NCBI RefSeq assembly: GCF_002933465.1
Contig: NZ_PSZE01000004.1
Location: forward strand, 1 to 64,000
DNA: 64,000 bases
Direction of reading: 5' to 3'
DNA from: Nocardia nova
GTDB lineage: Bacteria; Actinomycetota; Actinomycetes; Mycobacteriales; Mycobacteriaceae
This document shows positions 44,427-52,617 of this stretch, piece by piece. The notes beneath the pieces were generated by a model. The model was not told the origin of the DNA. It did not search any database and saw nothing but the letters and a program-made list of their open reading frames with translations. Each line of letters starts with the position of its first letter. The stretch's first letter is position 1. The position numbers and the translations under genes are program-made.

Positions 44427-46087
44427 ACCGCGGCGGATCGAACGGCGGTCGAATCCGGCCAGAGCGGGTCCCGGATTCCGCCTGCGGTGCCGAACGGGGG
44501 ATGGCGGGTCCCGGAGGCACTGCAGTGGACGCGCGGCTGCTTCCCGCGGCGCTGGGGTGCTGGGGCGCGGCCATTGCGGGCATATCGCTGGGGTGGCGAG
44601 CCGGCATGGGAGTGTGCGCTGGGCTCGGAATCTCGGCTGCCGGAGCGGGAATCATCTTGGCAGGTAGCCGTTTTCGGGTGTCGCATCGAGCGGTATGGTG
44701 GGTGGCGCTGGCCGCGCTGCTGGCCTCCACCGGGTTCGGGGTGGCGGCGTCGTGGCACGCATATCGCGTGAGTGCGCATCCGCTCGGGCGGCTGGCGGCG
44801 GGCAGTGTGGTGACGGCCGAGATGGTGGCGGGAGATCCGAAACCTCTCCCGGCCCGTTCCTTCGGTGGGCGGCAATGGACGATGCGCGCGACGGTGCGCG
44901 AATTCCGTTACGGCGCAACATCGGTGCACGGCGATGCGGCGGTGACGGTAATCATGCCGGAGCGGGTCTGGTCGGATCTGGTGCCGGGGCAGCACGTCAC
45001 CTTCCGGGCTCGGCTCGATCGCCCGTGGCGGCGGGACCTGACGGTCGCCGTACTGCGGGCACAGGGGCCGCCGACCCGAGTCGGTACGCGCCCGTGGTGG
45101 CAGTCGGCAGCCGCGACGGTGCGGGAGAATCTGTCCGAGGCGGCCCGGCGTGCACTGCCACCGGATGCGGCCGGAGTGCTGCCGGGGCTGATCGACGGCG
45201 ATATCTCCCGGCTGCCGGATCACGTGCGGGAGGACTTCCGAGCGGTCGATCTCACGCATCTGGTCGCCGTGTCCGGGACCAATGTTTCGATTGTTCTGGC
45301 CGGCGTGCTGCTCGCGACCCGCGCTCTGACGCTCGATCCGCGCTGGGGCGCGGTACTCGCCGGGTTGGCGCTCATCGGATTCGTCATTCTGGCGCGCCCG
45401 TCGCCGTCGGTATTGCGGGCGGCGGCGATGGGTGCGATCGCGGTACTCGCCATGGCGACGGGACGCCGGAAGCAAGCGCTCCCCGCCCTGTGCGCCGCGG
45501 TGATCGTGTTGATCGCGTTCTCGCCGCAGCTGGCGGTCGATATCGGCTTCGCCCTGTCGGTTCTGGCCACCGCTGGCCTGATCCTGTTGGCGCCGATCTG
45601 GTCGCACTGGCTCGAACAGCGCGGATGGCCCCCGCTGGTGGCCGAGGCGTTCGGTGTCGCGGCGGCGGCCTTCGCGGTCACCACGCCGATCATCACCGCA
45701 CTCACCGGACATGTCAGTGGTGTGGCGATCGTGGCGAATGTGCTGGTCGAACCCGTCGTCGCACCGATCACGCTGCTCGGCGTCGGCGCGGCCGCCCTGT
45801 CCTGCTGCTGGCAACCGGCGGCGATCGTGGTGCTGAAACTGGCCGAGCCGCCGCTGTGGTGGTTGCTGTTCGTCGCCGAACGCGGTGCGGCACTGGGGAT
45901 TTCGCTGCGGATGCCCGCGGGCGCGACGGGTGCGGCATTGGCCGGAGCGCTCATCGGCTGTGGTGTCGCCGTGCTCGCCCGCCTCGGCTCGCGCCGCGGC
46001 CGCACGCGTGCGGGTCCGCCGCCGCCACCCGCATCCGGCGACGGGTCGGTGAACCTGTCATCGGCCACCCGTAGGATCGTGCCGTGA
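44423..46087 (+). CDS. comEC: ComEC/Rec2-type DNA channel, short form
   Basis: A 554-residue polytopic membrane protein. The N-terminal OB-like soluble region includes [11 protein letters not shown] and [15 protein letters not shown]. The competence domain follows, with [14 protein letters not shown] and about ten helices. The C-terminal metallo-beta-lactamase domain of B. subtilis ComEC is missing; the chain ends in a Pro/Arg-rich tail. It should form the channel for single-stranded DNA entry, but natural competence is unproven in these bacteria. It overlaps comEA and holA by GTGA. Confidence 0.9.
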   Translation: MNRGGSNGGRIRPERVPDSACGAERGMAGPGGTAVDARLLPAALGCWGAAIAGISLGWRAGMGVCAGLGISAAGAGIILAGSRFRVSHRAVWWVALAALLASTGFGVAASWHAYRVSAHPLGRLAAGSVVTAEMVAGDPKPLPARSFGGRQWTMRATVREFRYGATSVHGDAAVTVIMPERVWSDLVPGQHVTFRARLDRPWRRDLTVAVLRAQGPPTRVGTRPWWQSAAATVRENLSEAARRALPPDAAGVLPGLIDGDISRLPDHVREDFRAVDLTHLVAVSGTNVSIVLAGVLLATRALTLDPRWGAVLAGLALIGFVILARPSPSVLRAAAMGAIAVLAMATGRRKQALPALCAAVIVLIAFSPQLAVDIGFALSVLATAGLILLAPIWSHWLEQRGWPPLVAEAFGVAAAAFAVTTPIITALTGHVSGVAIVANVLVEPVVAPITLLGVGAAALSCCWQPAAIVVLKLAEPPLWWLLFVAERGAALGISLRMPAGATGAALAGALIGCGVAVLARLGSRRGRTRAGPPPPPASGDGSVNLSSATRRIVP

Positions 46088-47058
46088 CCGATCACCTGGC
46101 TGCCTTACATCTGGTACTCGGTGAGGAGGAACTGCTCATCGAACGGGCGGTCGCCTCGATCGTGGCGCAGGCGCGGGCCGCGACCAACGCTCCCGCCGCG
46201 ATGCCGGTGGATCGGCTCCGGGCGGGGGATGCGAGTTCCGCCGAACTGGCCGAACTGCTGAGCCCCTCGCTGTTCGCCGAGGATCGGGTGATCGTGCTCG
46301 AGGCCGCCGCGGAGGCCGGCAAGGACGCGGTGGCGCTGGTCACCGCGGCCGCCGGTGATCTGCCCGAGGGAGTCGTGCTCGTGGTTCTGCATTCCGGCGG
46401 CGGCCGGGCCAAGGCGCTGGCGCCGGCATTGCAGAAGCAGGGCGCCCAGGTGCACAACTGCGCCAAGATCAGCAAGGCGAATGAGCGAAACGAATTCGTG
46501 CGCAACGAATTTCGCACCGCCGGAGTCCGCGTCCCGGCTGACGTGGTGCAGGCCGTGGTGGAGGCGATCGGATCGGATCTGCGAGAGCTGGCCGCGGCCT
46601 GTTCCCAGCTGGCCGCCGATACTGGTGGCAAGGTGGATGTCGACGCCGTGCGCCGGTACTACTCCGGTCGTGCCGAGGTCACCGGATTCGAGGTCGCCGA
46701 TCTGGCCGTCGCCGGTGACCGCCCCGCGGCCATGGAGGCATTGCGCTGGGCGACCGACCGTGGCGTTCCCGCCGTTCTGCTCGCCGACGCGCTCGCCGAT
46801 TCCGTGCACACCATCGCGAGGGTCGGATCCGCCGGACGTGGCGATCCGTTCGCGCTGGCCTCGCAACTCGGCATGCCGCCCTGGAAGGTGAAGAAGGCGC
46901 AGACCCAGGCGCGCGGCTGGACCGCCGCCACCATCGGGAGCGCCCTGCACGTGGTGGCTGCCCTCAATGCCGACGTCAAAGGCGGTGCGGCCGATACGGA
47001 TTACGCGCTCGAACACGCCGTGGCCGCGATCCTGGACCTGCACGCCGCCGCGCACTGA
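46084..47058 (+). CDS. holA: DNA polymerase III delta subunit
   Basis: A 324-residue clamp-loader delta subunit: [19 protein letters not shown] at the start (the usual LxGxexxl), [35 protein letters not shown], and [19 protein letters not shown]. It opens the beta clamp as part of the replicase. It overlaps comEC by GTGA. The comEC-holA pair is widely conserved. Confidence 0.93.
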   Translation: MTDHLAALHLVLGEEELLIERAVASIVAQARAATNAPAAMPVDRLRAGDASSAELAELLSPSLFAEDRVIVLEAAAEAGKDAVALVTAAAGDLPEGVVLVVLHSGGGRAKALAPALQKQGAQVHNCAKISKANERNEFVRNEFRTAGVRVPADVVQAVVEAIGSDLRELAAACSQLAADTGGKVDVDAVRRYYSGRAEVTGFEVADLAVAGDRPAAMEALRWATDRGVPAVLLADALADSVHTIARVGSAGRGDPFALASQLGMPPWKVKKAQTQARGWTAATIGSALHVVAALNADVKGGAADTDYALEHAVAAILDLHAAAH

Positions 47059-47118
47059 GCCGGCGCAGCTCCGGATGGGTAGGTCGGCCGCTGCGCTCGT
47101 GCGGTGCGCTGTCCGGAT

Positions 47119-48195
47119 CTAGCGGTGGTTGTGCGCGATGATCTCGCCGACGAGTGCGGGACCCGGGAAGTCGGTCATCACGACGCCGGTGGCCGTGCCG
47201 GGACGGGAGCGGAGATAGTCGAGTGCGCGCTGATTCTCGTATTCGGCGTAGCGGTGGGGAAATTTCGTCGGATCGGGCACTCCGGAGGCCGACAGGAAGT
47301 CCACCGACAGCGCGTGGGCGCCGATGGCCGGGGCCTGCGCGAGATGGGCGGCGACGGCCGCCCATTTGTCCTCGCGAGAGGGTTTGTCCCACAGATCCTG
47401 CGCGTCGATCGGCAGACCACGGTCGTCGATCCCGTCGGCCCGGATGACGACGATGGCGCCGCGCACGTCACCCAGCCGGGGAAGCGCGACCGGTCCGGTC
47501 GCCGCGGGTCGCCACACCCGCGGATGCGCGTTCAGGTACCGATCCAGCAGCGGCGGGTCGGGCGGTAGCCCATCCGCGTCCTCGCAGTGAAACGTCTTGT
47601 CCTCGTTCGTGCATTCGGCCTTCACGCGCATCAGGATCGTCTCGCGTGGATGCCGGTTCAGGAATTGCTCGCTGGCCCGCAACACGTCGTCGAGACCGGC
47701 CTGCTGATAGAAGCTGCCGTGCTGGACGCCGAGATTGCCGGCCTCGTCGCGCCGGACACGGATATCGAGCGCCCGGATGCCGGCCTCGAGCTGGGTGCTC
47801 GCGGTCCGTTGCGAGGCGCAGGCGGGCTCGGTGCAACCGGTATCGAATTTCTCCTGGGTGACCACGGCCGGTCCGGCCTTACCGCCGTGGATCGACAGGG
47901 TGTCGTGGGTGCCGGGAACGGACATCTCGCCGAGCGAGGTGCTGTCGGGCAGTGCGCCCATCCAGTCCGGATTGCTCGCGGAATCGAGGTGATCGATCGC
48001 GCCGGCGGTGGCTGCCCGGGGCATCCCGGCGGCTTCGGTGCCCGGCGCGGCCGATGCCGGCGCCGCGTGTGCCGCGGCGGCGGATCGTGCGGGGACCGAT
48101 TGATCACACCCGGTCAGCAGCGCGCTCGACGCCGCCACCATCACGAGGAAAAGGCCCGTGCTTCTGCGAATCTCCCCACCCCACACCCGCACCAC
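47119..48195 (-). CDS. Secreted PI-PLC-like lipoprotein
   Basis: A 358-residue exported protein. Residues 1-30 are a lipoprotein signal (hydrophobic LFLVMVAASSALLTGC, lipid at Cys30), then an Ala/Pro linker. The rest is a phosphatidylinositol-specific phospholipase C X domain: VPGTHDTLS (His97), ALDIRVRRDE, LGVQHGSFY (second catalytic His) and ETILMRVK. It would cleave phosphatidylinositol or its glycosylated relatives at the cell surface. It is inserted between holA and rpsT and faces the opposite way to holA. A promoter for it must lie in the 48196-48331 stretch. Confidence 0.87.
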   Translation of the reverse strand: MVRVWGGEIRRSTGLFLVMVAASSALLTGCDQSVPARSAAAAHAAPASAAPGTEAAGMPRAATAGAIDHLDSASNPDWMGALPDSTSLGEMSVPGTHDTLSIHGGKAGPAVVTQEKFDTGCTEPACASQRTASTQLEAGIRALDIRVRRDEAGNLGVQHGSFYQQAGLDDVLRASEQFLNRHPRETILMRVKAECTNEDKTFHCEDADGLPPDPPLLDRYLNAHPRVWRPAATGPVALPRLGDVRGAIVVIRADGIDDRGLPIDAQDLWDKPSREDKWAAVAAHLAQAPAIGAHALSVDFLSASGVPDPTKFPHRYAEYENQRALDYLRSRPGTATGVVMTDFPGPALVGEIIAHNHR

Positions 48196-48218
48196 GGTAG
48201 CGGACGCGAATCAACGAC

Positions 48219-48264
48219 AAAAACCGCCGTGGTCATCTGCGATGCAGATCCTCTGCCACGGCGG
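48219..48264 (-). terminator. Rho-independent terminator of rpsT
   Basis: Read on the minus strand, CCGCCGTGG and CCACGGCGG pair perfectly over 9 bp and are followed by TTTTT. The loop itself holds a second hairpin (ATCTGC-GAT-GCAGAT arms). It lies 67 bp past the rpsT stop, a textbook terminator and the clearest in the window. Confidence 0.85.
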
Positions 48265-48331
48265 CGTTGCGAATGCTGTTGTGCGGCAGAATCAGCCGCG
48301 TCGGTTCCGGCCGCGGCCGGAACCCGGGAAA

Positions 48332-48595
48332 TCAGCCCAGCTTGTTGAAGGCCAGCGAGAGGGCCGACTTCTTGTTGGCGGCCTGGTTGGCGTGGATGAC
48401 GCCCTTCGAGGCGGCCTTGTCCAGGCTGCGGCTCGCCGAACGCATCAGCTCGAGCGCCTTGTCCTTCTCGCCCGCCGCAGCGGCCTCGCGGAACTTGCGG
48501 ATCGAGGTGCGCAGCGCGGACTTCACCGACTGGTTGCGCACCCGCGCCGCCTCGTTGGTGCGGATCCGCTTCATCTGGGACTTGATGTTGGCCAC
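48332..48595 (-). CDS. rpsT: Ribosomal protein S20
   Basis: An 87-residue S20, a 16S rRNA-binding protein of the small subunit. It has the family opening [18 protein letters not shown], the central [12 protein letters not shown] and the conserved ending [23 protein letters not shown]. Transcribed alone, with a strong terminator downstream. Its promoter lies in the 48596-48934 region it shares with the aquaporin gene. Confidence 0.97.
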   Translation of the reverse strand: MANIKSQMKRIRTNEAARVRNQSVKSALRTSIRKFREAAAAGEKDKALELMRSASRSLDKAASKGVIHANQAANKKSALSLAFNKLG

Positions 48596-48836
48596 GCCTG
48601 TTCCTCTGATTCCTTCTCGTCAGTTGATGTGCTCTTGATGTTCGTGAAAAGTCTCTGGGCGCACTACACCGAAACAGGTAGCGCCGCGCCGACGATCGAG
48701 GTTACCAGCTGGGGTGCTGCGAAGTGAAATCGTCCCGGCCAGGCCACTCGATCGGGTCGCCCGACCGGGAACGCCGCTCTTGTCGGAGCGAACTTACCCG
48801 GTGCGTGATCGTTGTATACCCGACCTCTTTCGCGTA

Positions 48837-48870
48837 CCGTCCGATCGGTACGACCGTACCGGTCGGACGG
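48837..48870. promoter_or_regulatory. 34-bp inverted repeat upstream of the aquaporin gene
   Basis: CCGTCCGATCGGTACG and CGTACCGGTCGGACGG are 16-bp arms with one mismatch and only 2 bp between them, 64 bp upstream of the aquaporin ATG. Such a short spacer fits a DNA-binding site better than an RNA terminator. The rest of the 339-bp gap (48596-48934) shows no gene and should hold the rpsT promoter on the other strand. Confidence 0.65.
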
Positions 48871-48934
48871 TTAATTCCTGAATCTCCGCGTAGTACCTGG
48901 TCTCGAAGCTCAGCTCGAAGAGGGAAGGTGGCAG

Positions 48935-49726
48935 ATGTCTCCGACTGCTCAGGAAGTGATCGAAGATGTGGTCGAGCAGCGCGAAGTGCCGCTGTCTCGC
49001 AAACTGGTAGCCGAGGCGATAGGGACATTCGTCTTGGTGTTCGGCGGCGTCGGCACCGCCGTTTTCGCCGGAGCCAGGGTCGGTACGCTCGGTATCGCAT
49101 TGGCCTTCGGCTTCAGTCTGTTGCTGCTGGTGTACGCCATCGGCCCGATTTCGGGCTGTCACGTCAACCCGGCGGTCACCATCGGCCAGCTGGCGATGGG
49201 ACGGATTAGGTGGCTCGTCGCCGTCTACTACATCGTGGCGCAGCTGGTCGGCGGCTTCGTCGCCGGCGCCGTGGTCTTCGCCATCGCCAAGGATCTGCCG
49301 TCGTACAACCGCGCGTCAGACGGACTCGCGGCCAACGGCTGGGGCCCGCACAGTCCGTCGAAGGTGCAGGTTCGGGGGCCGATGGCCACCATCACCCAAG
49401 ATGGCTACGGCCTGGCGGCGGCGATCACCGTCGAAGTGGTGCTCACCGCATTGCTGGTGTTCGTGGTGCTCGCGTCCACGGACCGGCTGTCCCATGTGCG
49501 GATGGCGGGTCTGAGCATCGGCATCACCCTCGCGGTGACCAATCTGATCTCCATACCGATCGACAACACGTCGGTGAACCCTGCCCGCAGCCTGGCCGTC
49601 GCGCCGTACCAGGACGGTGCCATCGCGCAGGTATGGGCCTTCGTCGTCTTCCCGCTGATCGGCGGTCTGTTGGGGGCATTGATCTACAGCGCGCTGTTCG
49701 GGCGCACGAGGCACCTCACCGACTGA
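48935..49726 (+). CDS. aqpZ: Aquaporin / MIP-family channel
   Basis: A 263-residue MIP-family channel with six helices and both NPA loops: SGCHVNPAVTIG and NTSVNPARSLA. The arginine after the second NPA and the small residues near it favour a water channel (AqpZ-like) over a glycerol facilitator. A 30-residue loop (about 118-150) between helices 3 and 4 is longer than usual. GAGGGAAGG precedes the ATG. An inverted repeat upstream suggests regulated expression. Confidence 0.9.
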   Translation: MSPTAQEVIEDVVEQREVPLSRKLVAEAIGTFVLVFGGVGTAVFAGARVGTLGIALAFGFSLLLLVYAIGPISGCHVNPAVTIGQLAMGRIRWLVAVYYIVAQLVGGFVAGAVVFAIAKDLPSYNRASDGLAANGWGPHSPSKVQVRGPMATITQDGYGLAAAITVEVVLTALLVFVVLASTDRLSHVRMAGLSIGITLAVTNLISIPIDNTSVNPARSLAVAPYQDGAIAQVWAFVVFPLIGGLLGALIYSALFGRTRHLTD

Positions 49727-49739
49727 TGTCGTCACGACG

Positions 49740-50309
49740 CTAGCCCCAGTTGTATTCCGCGCACAGCCGGTGTGCGACCAGATCGAAGGTCTTCCGCGGC
49801 AGGATCGCGCCCTCACGCCGAATGCCGGCCTCGGGCACTTCCAGAACGCGATCCAGCCGGACCCAGCTGTCGCGCCCCTCGTAATCCCAAGGGCCCGAGC
49901 CGATTCCGATCCAATTGTGCTCGGCGCCCCGCGCAGGATTCGACGAGAGCATCAGACCGAGCAGAGTCTTGCGTTCCCGGCCCACGACCAGTACGGGGCG
50001 ATCCTTGCCATTGGCAGGGTCCTCCTCGTACGGCACCCAGGTCCATACGATCTCGCCCGGATCGGCGCGGCCGTCGAGCTGGGGGCAGTAGACGATCTGG
50101 CGGGCACGTTCACGGGTGGGCACCGGAGCCGAGGCCGCGGGCCGCACCGCGACCGTGTCCTTGCGGCGGCCGCCGAGAGCGCGGTCCCACATCGAGGAGC
50201 GCTGCATCCGGTCGACGAGTTTCGGCGCCTGCTTCTTGACGATCCGGGGCCCCTGCTCCTTGGCAATGGTCCCCAACTGCTTGCCCAGAGAGCTCCATGT
50301 GCTGGCCAT
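49740..50309 (-). CDS. PemK/MazF-like protein next to lepA
   Basis: A 189-residue protein. Residues 1-60 are basic and helical (KKQAPKLVDRMQRSSM). Residues 85-189 resemble the PemK/MazF beta-barrel: GEIVWTWVPYEEDPANGKDRPVLVVGRE and a C-terminal SWVRLDRVLEVP region. No antitoxin gene is adjacent, so a housekeeping RNA or protein-binding role is at least as likely as a toxin. From memory, the gene next to lepA in M. tuberculosis (Rv2405) looks similar, implying conserved placement. Confidence 0.75.
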   Translation of the reverse strand: MASTWSSLGKQLGTIAKEQGPRIVKKQAPKLVDRMQRSSMWDRALGGRRKDTVAVRPAASAPVPTRERARQIVYCPQLDGRADPGEIVWTWVPYEEDPANGKDRPVLVVGRERKTLLGLMLSSNPARGAEHNWIGIGSGPWDYEGRDSWVRLDRVLEVPEAGIRREGAILPRKTFDLVAHRLCAEYNWG

Positions 50310-50520
50310 ATCGGCAGAGCTTAACGGCGAACCGCGCTCGGCTCATCCCTGCCGGATTCGCCTGTGCCGGGCGGGGAATCGAGTGTGCCGCCGCTCACAT
50401 CCGGGCCGCCGGCGCTGGAACTGCGTCGTTGCCGCCGATGCCGGCCCGCCGGTGCGTGCACGACCATGCGGTATGCGCACGTAGACTGCCGCATGGCGAC
50501 TTATCGACTTGTTCACGGGT

Positions 50521-50525
50521 AGGAG
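50521..50525 (+). promoter_or_regulatory. lepA ribosome-binding site that sets an AUC start
   Basis: AGGAG lies 6 bases before ATC 50532. An in-frame TAG (50520-50522) runs into this very site, so translation cannot begin further upstream. No ATG, GTG, TTG or CTG occurs in frame between the TAG and the P-loop. The spacing is ideal for starting at ATC 50532. Confidence 0.7.
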
Positions 50526-50531
50526 TGTCCC

Positions 50532-52373
50532 ATCAGCACGTTTGCCGACACGACGTTCACCGATCCCTCGCGGATCCGGAACTTCTGCATCATCGCGCAT
50601 ATCGACCACGGCAAGTCCACGCTGGCCGACCGCATGCTGCAGTTGACCGGGGTGGTCGAGGAACGGCAGATGCGTGCGCAGTATCTGGACCGGATGGATA
50701 TCGAGCGCGAGCGCGGTATCACCATCAAGGCCCAGAATGTGCGGCTGCCCTGGAACGTCGATGGCGCCGACTACGTCCTGCACCTGATCGACACCCCCGG
50801 GCACGTGGACTTCACCTACGAGGTCTCGCGGGCGCTCGAGGCGTGTGAGGGCGCGATCCTGCTGGTCGACGCCGCCCAGGGCATCGAGGCGCAGACGCTG
50901 GCCAACCTCTATCTGGCGCTGGACAAGGATCTCGAGATCATCCCGGTGCTGAACAAGATCGACTTGCCCGCCGCCGATCCGGACCGCTACGCCGCCGAGC
51001 TGGCCCATATCGTCGGCTGCGAACCCGAGGACGTGCTGCGCGTATCCGGAAAGACCGGTGTCGGCGTGCCCGAACTGCTCAACAAGGTGATCGAGACGGT
51101 CCCGCCGCCGGTCGGCGAGGCCGATGCCCCGGCCCGCGCGCTGATCTTCGACTCGGTCTACGACACCTACCGCGGTGTCGTCACCTACGTGCGTGTGGTG
51201 GACGGCAAGCTCACCCCGCGCCAGAAGATCAAGATGATGTCGACCGGCGCCACTCATGAACTGCTGGAGATCGGCATCGTCTCGCCCGAGCCCAAGCCCA
51301 CCCAGGGCCTCGGCGTCGGTGAGGTGGGCTATCTCATCACCGGTGTGAAGGACGTGCGGCAGTCGAAGGTCGGTGACACCGTCACCACCGCACGCGACGG
51401 CGCCACCGAGGCGCTGACCGGCTATCGCGAGCCGCGCCCGATGGTCTACTCCGGTCTCTATCCGGTCGACGGTTCGGACTATCCGGATCTGCGTGACGCG
51501 CTGGACAAACTGCAGCTCAACGACGCCGCGCTCACCTACGTACCGGAGACCTCGGTCGCGCTGGGCTTCGGTTTCCGCTGTGGCTTCCTCGGACTGCTGC
51601 ATATGGAGATCACCCGGGAGCGGTTGCAGCGCGAGTTCAACCTCGACCTGATCTCGACCGCGCCCAACGTGATCTACCGCGTGATCATGGAGGACGGCAC
51701 CGAACACGTCGTCACCAATCCGTCGTTCTGGCCCGAGGGCAAGGTGCGCCAGATCTTCGAACCGGTGACCAAGTGCACGATCATCGCGCCGAGTGAGTTC
51801 GTCGGCACCATCATGGAACTGTGCCAGTCGCGCCGCGGTGAACTGCTCGGCATGGACTATCTGTCCGAGACCCGCGTCGAGATGCGGTACACCCTGCCGA
51901 TGGCGGAGATCATCTTCGACTTCTTCGATTCGCTGAAATCGCGCACGCGCGGTTACGCCTCGCTGGACTACGAGGAGGCGGGTGAGCAGGAGGCCGCGCT
52001 GGTCAAGGTCGACATCCTGTTGCAGGGCGAGGCCGTCGACGCCTTCTCTGCCATCGTGCACAAGGACGCGGCCCAGGCCTACGGCCACAAGATGACCACC
52101 AAACTGCGCGAACTCATTCCGAGGCAGCAGTTCGAGGTGCCGATCCAGGCGGCCATCGGCTCGAAGGTCATCGCCCGCGAGAACATTCGCGCGATCCGCA
52201 AGGACGTGCTGGCCAAGTGCTACGGCGGCGATATCTCGCGTAAGCGCAAGCTGCTCGAGAAGCAGAAGGAGGGCAAGAAGCGGATGAAGACCATCGGCCG
52301 GGTCGATGTTCCGCAGGAGGCGTTCGTGGCCGCGCTCTCGACCGATTCGTCATCGGACAAGCCGAAGAGGTAA
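50532..52373 (+). CDS. lepA: Elongation factor 4 (LepA), apparent AUC start
   Basis: A 613-residue LepA, the ribosomal GTPase that back-translocates or rescues stalled ribosomes. G1 is AHIDHGKS, G2/G3 are RGITIKAQ and DTPGHVDF, G4 is NKIDLPAAD; then come the EF4-specific C-terminal domain and the basic end with KGKKRMK-type residues. The protein is full-length only if it starts at ATC 50532: the first in-frame ATG (50634) comes after the P-loop. AGGAG precedes ATC by 6 bases and an in-frame TAG lies just upstream. A sequence error changing ATG to ATC, or one extra base after GTG, is the alternative. Confidence 0.95.
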   Translation: MSTFADTTFTDPSRIRNFCIIAHIDHGKSTLADRMLQLTGVVEERQMRAQYLDRMDIERERGITIKAQNVRLPWNVDGADYVLHLIDTPGHVDFTYEVSRALEACEGAILLVDAAQGIEAQTLANLYLALDKDLEIIPVLNKIDLPAADPDRYAAELAHIVGCEPEDVLRVSGKTGVGVPELLNKVIETVPPPVGEADAPARALIFDSVYDTYRGVVTYVRVVDGKLTPRQKIKMMSTGATHELLEIGIVSPEPKPTQGLGVGEVGYLITGVKDVRQSKVGDTVTTARDGATEALTGYREPRPMVYSGLYPVDGSDYPDLRDALDKLQLNDAALTYVPETSVALGFGFRCGFLGLLHMEITRERLQREFNLDLISTAPNVIYRVIMEDGTEHVVTNPSFWPEGKVRQIFEPVTKCTIIAPSEFVGTIMELCQSRRGELLGMDYLSETRVEMRYTLPMAEIIFDFFDSLKSRTRGYASLDYEEAGEQEAALVKVDILLQGEAVDAFSAIVHKDAAQAYGHKMTTKLRELIPRQQFEVPIQAAIGSKVIARENIRAIRKDVLAKCYGGDISRKRKLLEKQKEGKKRMKTIGRVDVPQEAFVAALSTDSSSDKPKR

Positions 52374-52388
52374 TCTTCAAGGTTCCGT

Positions 52389-52432
52389 GAGATCAGTTGG
52401 ACCGTTGACCGAGTCAACTGCCGGTTGATCTC
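52389..52432. terminator. Stem-loop after lepA
   Basis: An outer stem (GAGATCA with TGATCTC) encloses a perfect inner hairpin (GTTGAC-CGA-GTCAAC), 16 bp past the lepA stop. There is no U-run, so it may be a weak terminator or an RNA-stability element. The rest of the 244-bp gap (52374-52617) is comparatively AT-rich before the IniB-like gene and probably holds its promoter. Confidence 0.5.
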
Positions 52433-52617
52433 GGGGCTTTCCGGTCACGACCGCCGGTGGCAAGCTCAGAAAGCATCACTGTGGCCTGTCATCCGTCCGC
52501 CTGAAAGAAACCTGAAGGATGTGACAGGCAAGTTTTCCGGAAATAAGGTGTAAAAGGACCCCAATTCGGTAACACCCAGTTCGGTTTCGCCAGCCGAACG
52601 CTGAGAGCGGAGTTTGT

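Noticed and set aside
46105..47055. A 316-codon frame opposite holA
   Set aside because: Gly/His/Arg-rich shadow of holA with no motifs.
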